From Anabaenopsis elenkinii CCIBt3563 (lineage in GTDB: Bacteria > Cyanobacteriota > Cyanobacteriia > Cyanobacteriales > Nostocaceae), in assembly GCF_015245355.1 (NCBI RefSeq), contig NZ_CP063311.1, positions 2,007,217 through 2,071,216 of the forward strand: 64,000 nt of DNA, read 5' to 3'. Shown in pieces: positions 54,946-64,000 of the stretch. Positions within the stretch are counted from its first letter, which is position 1; every line of letters begins with the position of its first letter. Position numbers and translations under genes: made by a program. The notes below the pieces were generated by a model. It did no database searches. It had not been told where the DNA came from and was given only the letters and a program-made list of their open reading frames with translations.

Positions 54946-55944
54946 ATGATTGTAGTAAAGTTTACTGACAGTTCATCGAAAATTCATCAAATTTTATGCT
55001 ACTCTCATTTTTTTGCATCAAGTTTAGATTTCTATCTTAGGGTAGATGACGAAAATATACAAATATGTTATGGATACCCTGTGAGTACAAGTGTATATAG
55101 TTCAAATTTACTAGTGGGCACAGAAATATCAATTAAGGCTTTAATATATCGTTACATATTATATATACTCAGTCTTTGTAATTTTAGTGGTGAATTCCTC
55201 CCGATAGCAAGTAGAAAATTTCCTCTTTATCAGGGTAAAGATGATAGTCGAGTTTTATATATTTCAGGTTTGGCGCTCCAGTTGGCAAAATCTGATCATC
55301 AAACAACGATGGACATCGCCAGTGAAATTACCTCTGGTTTATCAGCAATGGGGGGCGGTGTGTTTAAGGTGGAAACAATTCCCCCTGGTTGGATTCATTT
55401 GGAGTTAACTGATCGATTTTTAGCTGCTTGGTTGCAAAACCTTGTAGTTACGAGTTTAGGGGGATGTGGGGAGATGGAAAAGGGCAAAATTACCTTGTTA
55501 AAGCCCTCCAGCTTATTTATGATTCAATATGCTCATGCACGTTGCTATTCATTGGTACGGCTAGCTGACCATGAAGGATTGATTAAACTCAAGGAACCCC
55601 ATCAGCCTAACCTGACTAGTCTGGTAGCCGTAGAGAACATACCTTGGCTCAATCATGAGGAAAAACTCCGCTTCACTCACCCTGCAGAGGGTCGTTTAAT
55701 AAGTAAGTTAGTAGAGGCTGTAGATTGCTTAGAGTCTAGTGGTACGCACAATTGGGGAAAGGTGGCTCTGGACTTAAGTCAAGCTTTTGAGGCTTTTTGG
55801 TGCAGGTGTCGGATTTGGGGAGAGGTGAAAATTGCTTCCCCGCAACTAGCCCAGGGCAGAGTGGGACTAATTATGGCTACTCAGTCTGTGTTGAGGTGTT
55901 TACTTGTAGATAAACTGGGAGTTTTTGCTCCTGTGGAGTTATGA
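54946..55944 (+). CDS. DALR anticodon-binding domain protein (ArgS-like without catalytic core)
   Basis: The 332-aa protein combines two regions that resemble parts of arginyl-tRNA synthetase but lacks the HIGH/KMSKS catalytic core. Residues about 105-165 are an ArgS N-terminal-like segment (LALQLAKSDHQTTMDIASEI, WIHLELTDRFLAAWLQ). Residues about 250-332 form a DALR anticodon-binding bundle (GRLISKLVEAVDCLE, ALDLSQAFEAFWCRCRI, SVLRCLLVDKLGVFAPVEL). It may bind tRNA without aminoacylating it. The first 100 residues are unusual. It is divergent from the Crp-family gene, with 165 bp between them, so the two could share control. Confidence 0.7.
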   Translation: MIVVKFTDSSSKIHQILCYSHFFASSLDFYLRVDDENIQICYGYPVSTSVYSSNLLVGTEISIKALIYRYILYILSLCNFSGEFLPIASRKFPLYQGKDDSRVLYISGLALQLAKSDHQTTMDIASEITSGLSAMGGGVFKVETIPPGWIHLELTDRFLAAWLQNLVVTSLGGCGEMEKGKITLLKPSSLFMIQYAHARCYSLVRLADHEGLIKLKEPHQPNLTSLVAVENIPWLNHEEKLRFTHPAEGRLISKLVEAVDCLESSGTHNWGKVALDLSQAFEAFWCRCRIWGEVKIASPQLAQGRVGLIMATQSVLRCLLVDKLGVFAPVEL

Positions 55945-56075
55945 TCACTTTGGCTGCAAAAATTCTTTACTAAATCTTTATAATTCCGGGGAAAAATACC
56001 GAGTTTTGCCGAAACTATTGACTGATGTAGTCCCCTCAGTTATATTTACAGGTGTGTGAGGAGCGAACCAGTAAA

Positions 56076-56114
56076 GGCACCGAGACGAAACACGGCCAGT
56101 CGTCGGTGTCTTTT
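56076..56114. terminator. Terminator between DALR and HAD genes
   Basis: An 8-bp stem with one wobble pair, ggcaccga (56076-56083) with tcggtgtc (56103-56110), is followed by tttt on the plus strand. On the minus strand it is followed by a short T-run too. It lies between convergent genes and likely serves both. Confidence 0.65.
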
Positions 56115-56130
56115 CTGATTTTACGCAGTT

Positions 56131-57006
56131 TTAAGAGAGTAGAAATTTGTTGATCGCACTGACTACCCCATCTTCCTCTACAGTAGGGGCTACCCATTGG
56201 GCGACAGCTTTTACACCTGCTGGGGCGTTACCCATAGCTACACCGATACCAGCATATTGCAGCATTTCCAAATCATTAAAGTTGTCGCCAATAGTCATGA
56301 CGTTGTTGCTTTGTAAGCCTAGCAATTCTTCTGCTAGGTAACGAACTGCAGTTCCCTTATTAACTAAGGGGTTGGTTGCTTCAAAGAAGGTAGCAACCGA
56401 AGTTGTGAGGTAAAGTTCCGCCGGTGTATATTGACGGCGTAAATCACCTAATAGCTGGTTAATCACCTCTGTGTCCTCAGACAAGGCTAATATTTTTGTG
56501 GGTTCATTGCTGAGAACTTGGCGTAGGTCGCCCACAGGAATTGGCGCAATACCAGAACGTTTTGCATAGGTTTGAGTTTCTTGGCTCAACTCTCGCACGT
56601 ACAGCTGGTCATTAATATAGAAGTGGACAGATAAATGCGATCGCAGTTGCGGTTGTTCAAAATAATCTAGTAGTTGGTGTGCGATTTCTCTGGAAACAGA
56701 CCAATGGCGATAAATTTTCTGACTAGCTGGGTCCTGAATCCAAGCGCCTTGATAAGCCATCAATGGTAGAAGACAGTTAATTTCTTGGTGGAAGCGTAAA
56801 GCTGAACAATACATCCGACCAGTGGCGATGGCTACGTGAATTCCTTTGGCTTGTACCGCTGCGATCGCTTGCTTTACGGGTACACTTAAGGTGTTAGACT
56901 CTCCAGAAATCGTACCATCTATATCTAAAACCAGTAATTTAATGTCTTGTGTAGCCAGAGCCTGATTACCAGCGGATGTTAAATCAGAGGTAGGTCCCTT
57001 GTGCAT
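56131..57006 (-). CDS. Cof-type HAD-superfamily (IIB) hydrolase
   Basis: This 291-aa cytoplasmic phosphatase has motif I LLVLDIDGTISGES, motif II VAIATGRMYCS, a type-IIB cap, motif III Lys within VNKGTAVRYL, and motif IV TIGDNFNDLEML. All catalytic residues are present. The substrate, perhaps a sugar phosphate or flavin nucleotide, cannot be told. It is divergent from polA. Confidence 0.9.
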   Translation of the reverse strand: MHKGPTSDLTSAGNQALATQDIKLLVLDIDGTISGESNTLSVPVKQAIAAVQAKGIHVAIATGRMYCSALRFHQEINCLLPLMAYQGAWIQDPASQKIYRHWSVSREIAHQLLDYFEQPQLRSHLSVHFYINDQLYVRELSQETQTYAKRSGIAPIPVGDLRQVLSNEPTKILALSEDTEVINQLLGDLRRQYTPAELYLTTSVATFFEATNPLVNKGTAVRYLAEELLGLQSNNVMTIGDNFNDLEMLQYAGIGVAMGNAPAGVKAVAQWVAPTVEEDGVVSAINKFLLS

Positions 57007-57086
57007 AAATTCCCCATTCAGGTTAAAACTCCCAGTATGAGGTTAGCAGGCTCTAGGACTTCATGGGGAGGTAAAATAATATAGCT

Positions 57087-59981
57087 ATGTCTGAAACTGT
57101 CAACACAACCAGTCCCACCTTCATCCTCGTAGATGGACATTCCCTAGCTTTTCGTTCTTATTTCGCCTTCGCCAAGGGAAAAGATGGCGGACTGCGGACT
57201 AAAGCGGGAATTCCTACTAGTGTATGTTTTGGCTTTCTTAAATGTCTGTTAGAAGTCATCGCGACACAACAACCACAAGCCATGGCCATCGCTTTTGATT
57301 TGGGTTTACCAACTTTTCGCCATGAAGCTGATGATACTTATAAAGCTGACCGTCCAGGAACACCAGAAGATTTTGTTCCTGATTTAAAAAATCTGCACGA
57401 ATTGCTAGGAGGGTTAAATTTACCCATTTTCACCGCCCCTGGTTATGAAGCGGATGATGTGTTGGGAACCATAGCACAAAAAGCTACTGCTGCTGGGTAT
57501 AAGGTGAAAATCTTAACGGGCGATCGCGATTTATTTCAACTCATCGACCCGGCCAAAGAAATCACTGTTTTAAATTTTAGTCCCGATGCTCTCAAACGCT
57601 CTACAAACGGTATCACTGAATTTAGTACAGCAGAAGTTAAAGAGAAATTAGGTGTATTACCTACACAAATTGTCGATTTTAAAGCTCTCTGTGGTGATAA
57701 ATCAGATAATATTCCCGGTGTCAAGGGTATTGGGGAAAAAACTGCCGTACAGCTACTTATTACTTACGGTTCTCTAGATGAGATTTATGCAGCAATAGAT
57801 GCAATTAAAGGCGCAACACAGACAAAACTATTAACAGGTAGAGAAGACGCGCAAAAGTCGCAATACTTAGCAAAAATTGTTTTAGATGTTCCCCTAGAAA
57901 TTAATTTAGAAGATTGCAAGTTAACAGGATTTGATATCAGTATTCTCACCCCTATTTTAGAAAAGTTAGAATTTAAAAGCTTTCTAGGTAAACTTAACGA
58001 ACTTCAGCAACGTTTTGGTGGGGAAATTACGGACAAATCCCCCACCACACTCGATGAAAATGATGATGTGTGGTTTTTTAGTGCTGCGGACACAGCAGCA
58101 TTATCACCAACAATTAACTCACCCATTCAACCACGGATAATTAAGACCTCATCCCAACTTAGGGAGTTAGTCCAGTTATTACAAAAATTTACTGACCCGA
58201 AATATCCTGTTGCTTGGGACACGGAAACCAGTGACTTAGAACCAAGAGATGCTCAATTAGTAGGTATTGGTTGCTGTTGGGGAACCGCACCGGATGAGTC
58301 AGCTTATATTCCCCTGGGTCATAGAGAAGGGGAAAATTTACCTAAAGATGTTGCCCTCACAGTACTAAGCCCGATATTATCAAGTGCTCAATATCCCAAG
58401 ACCTTCCAAAATACTAAATTTGACCGCTTAGTTTTCCGCAACCAAGGAATTAACTTGGTGGGAGTAGTATTTGACCCTATGTTAGCTAGTTATGTTTTAA
58501 ATCCAGATACTAGCCATAACCTCACTGATTTAGCATTGCGTCATTTGGGATTAATCTTAACTAACTATAATGACTTAGTTCCCAAAGGTAAAAATATTGG
58601 GGATCTAGATATTACTGCGGTGGCTAATTATTGCTGTTTACAAGTTTACGCCACATGGCAACTTGTGCCTAAGCTCCGTCAGGAATTAGAAAAAACTCCA
58701 GCTTTACATAAGTTATTGCTAGAAGTTGAACAACCCCTAGAAGTAGTTTTAGCGGAGATGGAATATACGGGTATTTGCATTAATTCTGTTTACTTGCAAG
58801 AACTTTCCCAGGAATTAGAGATAAATTTAGCTAAATTGCAGGAAACAGCGATTACCATAGCTGGAGAAAAATTTAATTTGGGTTCTCCTAAACAGTTAAG
58901 TCAAATCTTATTTGACAAATTGGGCTTAAGTACCAAATACTCCCGGAAAATTCCCACCGGTTACTCTACCGATGCTGGGACTTTAGAAAGACTCCAAGAA
59001 GTTGATACAACTGGCTTTGTTAATGCCATTATTGAATATCGTACCCTATCTAAATTAAAGTCTACTTATGTAGATGCTTTACCAGCGTTAGTGCGTCGGG
59101 ATACCCAACGGATACACACTGATTTTAACCAAACAGCAACTTCCACAGGTCGATTATCTTCCTCTAATCCCAACTTACAAAATATCCCCATTCGTACAGC
59201 CTTTAGTCGCCAAATTCGGAAGGCTTTTTTACCAAAATCAGATTGGTTGATGGTGTCTGCAGATTACTCTCAAATTGAGTTACGCATATTAGCCCATTTG
59301 AGCCAGGAGCCGATATTATTACAAGCATATCAGCAAAACGAAGATATTCATACAGTAACGGCTCGTTTGGTATTTGACAAGGAAGATATTACATCAGAAG
59401 AACGGAGGATTGCGAAAACTATCAATTTTGGGGTAATATATGGTATGGGGTCGCTAAAATTTTCCCGTTCTACAGGGATAAATAAAAATGTTGCTAATGA
59501 GTTTATTCAGCGATTTAATGAACGTTATCCAGCTGTATTTGCTTATTTAGAAGGGTTAAAAAAACAAGCGATCGCTCAAGGTTATGTAGAAACTATTCTA
59601 GGTAGGCGGCGGTATTTTGAGTTTACCAATAATAGTTTACGCCAATTAAAAGGTAGCAACCCAGACAACATCGACTTGAGTCAATTAAAAAAATTGGCTG
59701 CTTCCGATGCGGGATTGTTACGTTCTGCTGCTAATGCCCCAATTCAAGGTTCTAGCGCTGATATTATCAAAATTGCCATGGTGCAACTGCATAAAATTTT
59801 GCCAAAGTATCAAGGGCGGTTATTATTACAAGTTCACGATGAATTGGTGTTTGAAGTTCCTCCTCAGGAGTGGGAAGAATTGCAACCACAAATTAAGTCG
59901 GTGATGGAGAATGCTGTTAATTTAAGTGTTCCGTTAGTGGTTGATGTCAGCGCGGGTGATAATTGGATGGAAACTAAGTAA
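57087..59981 (+). CDS. polA: DNA polymerase I
   Basis: This 964-aa family A polymerase fills gaps and removes RNA primers. Residues 1-320 are the 5' nuclease (ILVDGHSLAFRSYFAF, GDKSDNIPGVKGIGEKTA). About 350-560 is the 3'-5' exonuclease domain: Asp378 and Glu380 (WDTETSDL) and Asp446 (KFDRLVF) are kept, but the last metal Asp is Gln519 in YCCLQVYATW, so proofreading may be lost. The polymerase follows, with motif A VSADYSQIELRILAHL, motif B RRIAKTINFGVIYG and motif C QVHDELVFEVP. Length is normal for a cyanobacterial PolA. Confidence 0.94.
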   Translation: MSETVNTTSPTFILVDGHSLAFRSYFAFAKGKDGGLRTKAGIPTSVCFGFLKCLLEVIATQQPQAMAIAFDLGLPTFRHEADDTYKADRPGTPEDFVPDLKNLHELLGGLNLPIFTAPGYEADDVLGTIAQKATAAGYKVKILTGDRDLFQLIDPAKEITVLNFSPDALKRSTNGITEFSTAEVKEKLGVLPTQIVDFKALCGDKSDNIPGVKGIGEKTAVQLLITYGSLDEIYAAIDAIKGATQTKLLTGREDAQKSQYLAKIVLDVPLEINLEDCKLTGFDISILTPILEKLEFKSFLGKLNELQQRFGGEITDKSPTTLDENDDVWFFSAADTAALSPTINSPIQPRIIKTSSQLRELVQLLQKFTDPKYPVAWDTETSDLEPRDAQLVGIGCCWGTAPDESAYIPLGHREGENLPKDVALTVLSPILSSAQYPKTFQNTKFDRLVFRNQGINLVGVVFDPMLASYVLNPDTSHNLTDLALRHLGLILTNYNDLVPKGKNIGDLDITAVANYCCLQVYATWQLVPKLRQELEKTPALHKLLLEVEQPLEVVLAEMEYTGICINSVYLQELSQELEINLAKLQETAITIAGEKFNLGSPKQLSQILFDKLGLSTKYSRKIPTGYSTDAGTLERLQEVDTTGFVNAIIEYRTLSKLKSTYVDALPALVRRDTQRIHTDFNQTATSTGRLSSSNPNLQNIPIRTAFSRQIRKAFLPKSDWLMVSADYSQIELRILAHLSQEPILLQAYQQNEDIHTVTARLVFDKEDITSEERRIAKTINFGVIYGMGSLKFSRSTGINKNVANEFIQRFNERYPAVFAYLEGLKKQAIAQGYVETILGRRRYFEFTNNSLRQLKGSNPDNIDLSQLKKLAASDAGLLRSAANAPIQGSSADIIKIAMVQLHKILPKYQGRLLLQVHDELVFEVPPQEWEELQPQIKSVMENAVNLSVPLVVDVSAGDNWMETK

Positions 59982-59992
59982 TTACAGCTACA

Positions 59993-60931
59993 ATGATTGA
60001 CCATGACCGTTTATTCTAGGAACTACTCACCACTTTTTTTGTGGAGTTCCTAGAATTATTCTTACCTGAAGTTGTAACTTATGTAGAAGGAGATTCTCTA
60101 GAGTTCTTAGATAAAGAAGTTTTTACCGATGTCACCGCAGGAGAACGTTATGAAGCTGATTTAATTGTCAAAGTTAGATTTCTAGGTAAAGAATCTTATT
60201 TTTTAATTCATGTAGAAAATCAATCCTCTAAACAACCAAACTTTGATAAGCGGATGTTTCGCTACTTCTCCCGGTTATACGAGAAGTTTGATTTACCTGT
60301 GTATCCGGTGGTTTTATTATCTTATGACTCGCCAAAAACCTTAGAAACTAATATTCATCAAGTCACATTTCCCCATAAAGTGGTTTTACAGTTCCATTAT
60401 GATGTTATCCAACTAAATCAACTCAACTGGCGAGATTTTGTGCGTCAACAAAATCCGGTTGCGAGTGCATTAATGGCGAAAATGAATATCGCACCAGCAG
60501 AACGCTGTCAAGTTAAATTTGAGTGTTTGCGTCTGTTGGCGACGTTAAAATTAGACCGAGCGAGAATGCGGTTAATTTCTGGGTTTATTGATACATATTT
60601 ACGTCTGAGTCCACAGGAGCAAAAACTGTTAGAAGATGATATTGCTAGCATGGAACCAAGGGAGCAGGAGGTAGTTATGCAAATAGTTACAAGTTGGATG
60701 GAAGAAGGTATTGAGATAGGAAAGCAACAGGGAATTGAGGAAGGGAAATTATCTTTAGTCATGCGTTTACTTCCCCGAAGAGTGGGTATGCTAACACCGG
60801 AGTTAGAAGCAATGGTTAAGCAGTTATCTGTGAGTGAATTGGAAGATTTAGCTGTAGCTTTGTTAGATTTTACCTCCGTGGAGGATTTAACAGCTTGGTT
60901 ACAACAAGTTCCTATTAGCAGTAATGATTAG
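59993..60931 (+). pseudogene. Rpn-family nuclease gene with premature stop
   Basis: The natural start appears to be the ATG at 59993, reading MIDHDRLF, then TAG (60017-60019), then ELLTTFFVEFLELFLPEV. Intact relatives read K at the stop position, so a single A-to-T-type change (AAG to TAG) has broken the gene. The rest is open. A PD-(D/E)xK-like nuclease region follows (YEADLIVKVRFLGKESYFLI, HVENQ), then helices, and a C-terminal DUF4351-like domain (LLPRRVGMLTPELEAMVKQL). A GTG at 60041 could restart translation and would lose only 16 residues, so some protein may still be made. Confidence 0.75.
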
Positions 60932-60962
60932 ATGGGGTGGGGGTGGGTTTGAATGCTCTGGT

Positions 60963-63900
60963 TTAATATCTTGATTGTTTACCCTCAATGATTTTAATCT
61001 CTTCTGCTGTTAAGTTGTAGAGTTGATAAACCACTTGGTCTATTTCTGCTTCTAATGGGGTTGTGTCTGCTTGGGGGTCTGCTTGTTTGACGGTGAGAAT
61101 TTGCTCAACTATTTGTTCTAATAATTTATGCTGTTTTTTTGTAGCTGTGGGTATGGGTATTTGAGAAACGTACATCGGCTTAAATTCTATAAATCCTCCT
61201 TGCCTTGTTGCTGCAATTTGTTTAATATAAAATTGTGTGATTTTGGAATTTAAAATCGCCAATATGTGTTCATTTTCGGGTGAAACTACTAAATTGGCAG
61301 GTGCAGAAAGATAAAAGCCTTGTTTGGCAATAGCAAATTGTGGTTTTGTCGCCAAATTTCCCCATATAATCTTAGGTTGCTCAAATTCTTCCCAGTAAAT
61401 ACAAGAGCGTAATTCCCAAAAGAATTTACCCTGGTCGCATCGCTTAATTAATGATTTCCTAAATTGCTCAAAATATTGATAAATTCCCGGATATGTTTTA
61501 GCAAAAATTTTATCGGCTTCTTTTTGGGATTTATCAGACCAAGGATGTTTTTTATTTTCTGAAGATTCTATTTTAATGAGATACAAATCAGCAAAATTAA
61601 CACACCAACGCTTAACATCTCGACCGCGTAAAAAAGGCTTCAACACCTCAGCAGAAGAAGGATGCTCATTAATCAATCTATCACGGGTAACGCGATCCAC
61701 CACAAAAGCCTGATTAAATCCTGTCAAAATCCCACGGTAAAACCTACCCTTGACATATTCCCCTAAAGGCTGACCAATATTGCGTAGCTTCCCCAGTAAT
61801 TCCAACACCTGAGAAGATTCTACCCTCCACCCATCAGGTTTTAAATTCTCCTGGGGAATTATCAAACCCTCCTCATCCAACACCCGGGGAAACTGGACTA
61901 TATTTTCTTCTATAGCTCTATCCCAATATAACGCCCGTACCTGATTACCCTCAGATTGTAACTTACCTAAAGCAATAATACTCGGATAGGCGATCGCCTC
62001 CTCAAACACCGGAAAATCACCAAAATCAATTAAATTATAAATTGTAGTTTTCTGTGTTAACAGTCCCCGCAACCTTTCCCCATAACCAGCGCGAAAATAC
62101 TTATTAGAAGAAATATAAGTTAAATGACCCAGTGGTTTTAACAACCTTAAACCCAGTTCATAAAAATAGACAAATAAATCAGCAGTACCCACATAACACT
62201 CATAATTTTGTTGTAAAGTCCCCTTTAGCTCCTTAATTTCCTCCTGTCTAATATAAGGAGGATTACCAATCACCACATCAAACCCCAGAAACACACCCTG
62301 GTCATCCAACACCTCCGGAAACTCAAAGCGCCACTCTAAAGAATTTTCATAAATCTTACCGCTTTCTATCTCCTCAATTTCCGCCCTTAACTGGGAAATC
62401 TCATTATTTAACTTGACAATCTTTTTCTCCCGCGCCTTCTTCTCCCCCTTCGTCTCCTCAAACAACAAAACCTGATTTTCTAAATTATAAACCTCACCCT
62501 CCAACCCTCTTAACTTCTGTTTATTCCGGTCTATTCCTTGTAGTGTATTCTTTAAATTCCCCTTAATATCATCAATCAACCTTTCCATCTCCCGCTTCTG
62601 CTGCTTATTTTCAGCATGGCGATAAATTTGGACAGCATGGCGATAACCATCTATACTATATTTTGTCTTCTTCAAAGCTGGTCGTAAATCACCATCCAAC
62701 GCAAAACGACTAATCAAAGAATTACCACACTTAATATTAATATCAATATTTGGCAAAGTTTCCAACTGACTGTAATTACCATCAGCTAGATAATAAGCAT
62801 TTTTTAACAACTCAATCCACAACCGCAAACGACAGATTTTCACCGAATTAGGATTAACATCTACACCAAACAAACACCCCTCAATAATCCTCTGTTTTTC
62901 ATGAAACAGCGCCTCCTGTACCCGTTGACTTTCCTTACTTTGGGGATTATACTCAAACAACAAACCATCATCATCAGTCACAACTAACTCATCATTCACC
63001 ACCTCAACTTGATAATCTCTTAAAGTTTTCCCCTGTCTATCCAACAGGATTTTTAACTCACTCTTCACCGCAATCACTTCATTCAGAGCCGAAACTAAAA
63101 AATGTCCCGAACCCACAGCAGGGTCACAAATCTTTAAACTATTAATAACTTGATTAGCTTCCTGCTTATCCCTAATTTCCTCATATAATTGGTCAATATC
63201 TTGACAATTCCACCCCTTAACCTGATTAAACTTCTGTACCACAGCGCGGCGAATTGTTTCCCGACACATATACATAGTAATGAAACCGGGAGTAAAGAAG
63301 GAACCATCTTGATATCCGTTAATCTTCTCAAAAATCAAACCCAGTACAGAAGCATTAATTAATCTCTTATTCTCCTCCTGGATATCTTCGGAACCTTCAC
63401 TACTAAAGTCATACGCATTGAGAAATTCTAGCAAATACTCTAAAGTCCTGATTGACCCTGTACGTTTCTTCCCGTTACTATCCTTTAAGACCGTAGCATC
63501 AAAAATATTTAGATGCTCATCGGTGAGGTTGCTCATAAAAATAGTTATCTGTTCAATATCTGTAGGTTCAAACAGGGAACTATTTAAATAGGGAACATGG
63601 GTAAATATCTTTTGTAAACTTGGCGTTCTTTCCCCTGGTAGACGCGCTAGCACACTAAAGAACAGACTATTTAAATCGTCATAATTCTTAACTTTATCTA
63701 AATTCAGGAAGCCAAAGGATGTATCATGTTTATGGTAGCGAATTAATTGTGCTTCTAACAGTTTGAGAAACAGAATGCGATTAATCCAAGTAATTGCTAG
63801 TTCTAAAGCAATATTAAATAGTCTATCTTGCTCAGTTAGTCCAAATTGCTCTGGCTTTTCTATGCGGGAGATTTTATCTAAACTGTCAAGTTGGGAAATT

Positions 63901-64000
63901 GCATTTTCAATCAGTGAACCGGGATTTCTGCTACCTGCTTTTTGACGCTGGATGAGTTTTTTACCACCTTCCTTAGTTTCTGTTAACCCGATGATATGTA
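60963..64000 (-). CDS. Eco57I/type IIG-like restriction-methylase (N-terminus beyond window)
   Basis: More than 1010 residues are visible, and the frame is open to the window edge (the segment ILFLKLLEAQLIRYHKHD lies upstream of the internal GTG at 63653). It contains SAM-binding motif I DPAVGSGHFLVSAL and the N6-adenine motif IV GNPPYIRQ. A long coiled-coil follows motif I (about 62400-62700, KKIVKLNNEISQLRAEIEEI). A TaqI/Eco57I-type target-recognition domain lies at the C-terminus (ILAILNSKITQFYIKQIA, RQGGFIEFKPMYVSQIPIP). This suggests a combined modification-restriction enzyme; the nuclease part, if present, would be upstream of 64000. It neighbours the broken Rpn gene, so this end of the window looks accessory. 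Confidence 0.85.
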   Translation of the reverse strand, partial: HIIGLTETKEGGKKLIQRQKAGSRNPGSLIENAISQLDSLDKISRIEKPEQFGLTEQDRLFNIALELAITWINRILFLKLLEAQLIRYHKHDTSFGFLNLDKVKNYDDLNSLFFSVLARLPGERTPSLQKIFTHVPYLNSSLFEPTDIEQITIFMSNLTDEHLNIFDATVLKDSNGKKRTGSIRTLEYLLEFLNAYDFSSEGSEDIQEENKRLINASVLGLIFEKINGYQDGSFFTPGFITMYMCRETIRRAVVQKFNQVKGWNCQDIDQLYEEIRDKQEANQVINSLKICDPAVGSGHFLVSALNEVIAVKSELKILLDRQGKTLRDYQVEVVNDELVVTDDDGLLFEYNPQSKESQRVQEALFHEKQRIIEGCLFGVDVNPNSVKICRLRLWIELLKNAYYLADGNYSQLETLPNIDINIKCGNSLISRFALDGDLRPALKKTKYSIDGYRHAVQIYRHAENKQQKREMERLIDDIKGNLKNTLQGIDRNKQKLRGLEGEVYNLENQVLLFEETKGEKKAREKKIVKLNNEISQLRAEIEEIESGKIYENSLEWRFEFPEVLDDQGVFLGFDVVIGNPPYIRQEEIKELKGTLQQNYECYVGTADLFVYFYELGLRLLKPLGHLTYISSNKYFRAGYGERLRGLLTQKTTIYNLIDFGDFPVFEEAIAYPSIIALGKLQSEGNQVRALYWDRAIEENIVQFPRVLDEEGLIIPQENLKPDGWRVESSQVLELLGKLRNIGQPLGEYVKGRFYRGILTGFNQAFVVDRVTRDRLINEHPSSAEVLKPFLRGRDVKRWCVNFADLYLIKIESSENKKHPWSDKSQKEADKIFAKTYPGIYQYFEQFRKSLIKRCDQGKFFWELRSCIYWEEFEQPKIIWGNLATKPQFAIAKQGFYLSAPANLVVSPENEHILAILNSKITQFYIKQIAATRQGGFIEFKPMYVSQIPIPTATKKQHKLLEQIVEQILTVKQADPQADTTPLEAEIDQVVYQLYNLTAEEIKIIEGKQSRY

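Overview
The window is a stretch of a filamentous, probably heterocyst-lineage (Nostocales) cyanobacterial chromosome. The signs are frequent HIP1 octamers (gcgatcgc), a low-to-moderate GC content, NDH-1 subunits NdhD and NdhF beside an RbcR-type LysR regulator, a Z-ISO/NnrU carotenoid-isomerase-like protein, small palindromic repeats typical of this order, and several insertion-sequence remnants. A Raphidiopsis/Cylindrospermopsis- or Dolichospermum-like genome would fit, but the genus is a guess.

Layout. 1-3.4 kb (minus strand): the N-terminal part of an FHA-domain PBP1A, signal peptidase II (lspA) and a BioY biotin transporter. 4.4-6.2 kb: a PAS histidine kinase followed by a decayed response-regulator gene. 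6.5-11.9 kb: a high-affinity phosphate operon (pstS-pstC-pstA-pstB-pstB2) behind a Pho-box-like direct repeat and ending in a terminator; it is followed by a candidate structured RNA or MITE closed by a perfect 15-bp stem. 12.3-30 kb: housekeeping genes: LapA-like protein, phosphoglucomutase, transglutaminase-like protein, Ca2+-type P-ATPase, recF, a divergent PEP-synthase-like protein, a baeRF-like protein, a CbiMQO metal transporter and threonine synthase.

29.6-37.5 kb is an accessory island between thrC and radC. Remnants of a TnpB, a nuclease and an IS5-type transposase flank a very AT-rich, overlapping two-gene operon. It encodes a 1464-aa Upf1-like SF1 helicase with a roughly 700-aa helical insertion and a 594-aa winged-helix/phospholipase-D-like protein. 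The combination resembles Mokosh-type anti-phage systems but with a different arrangement, and it is the best candidate here for an undescribed system.

37.9-43.5 kb: radC, an EF-G-like GTPase and a nested insertion. An IS630-family element sits exactly in the stop codon of a small gene and is itself split by a second, apparently intact IS with 20-bp terminal repeats and a 3-bp target duplication. 43.6-50.8 kb: ndhD, ndhF, a thioredoxin-like gene, a Z-ISO/NnrU gene and rbcR. 50.9-53.7 kb: a Ser/Thr kinase next to a periplasmic-binding-like sensor protein. 54-60 kb: a Crp-family regulator divergent from an ArgS-like protein without a catalytic domain, a HAD phosphatase and polA. 60-64 kb: an Rpn-type nuclease gene with a premature stop and a large Eco57I/type IIG-like restriction-methylase gene that runs off the window.
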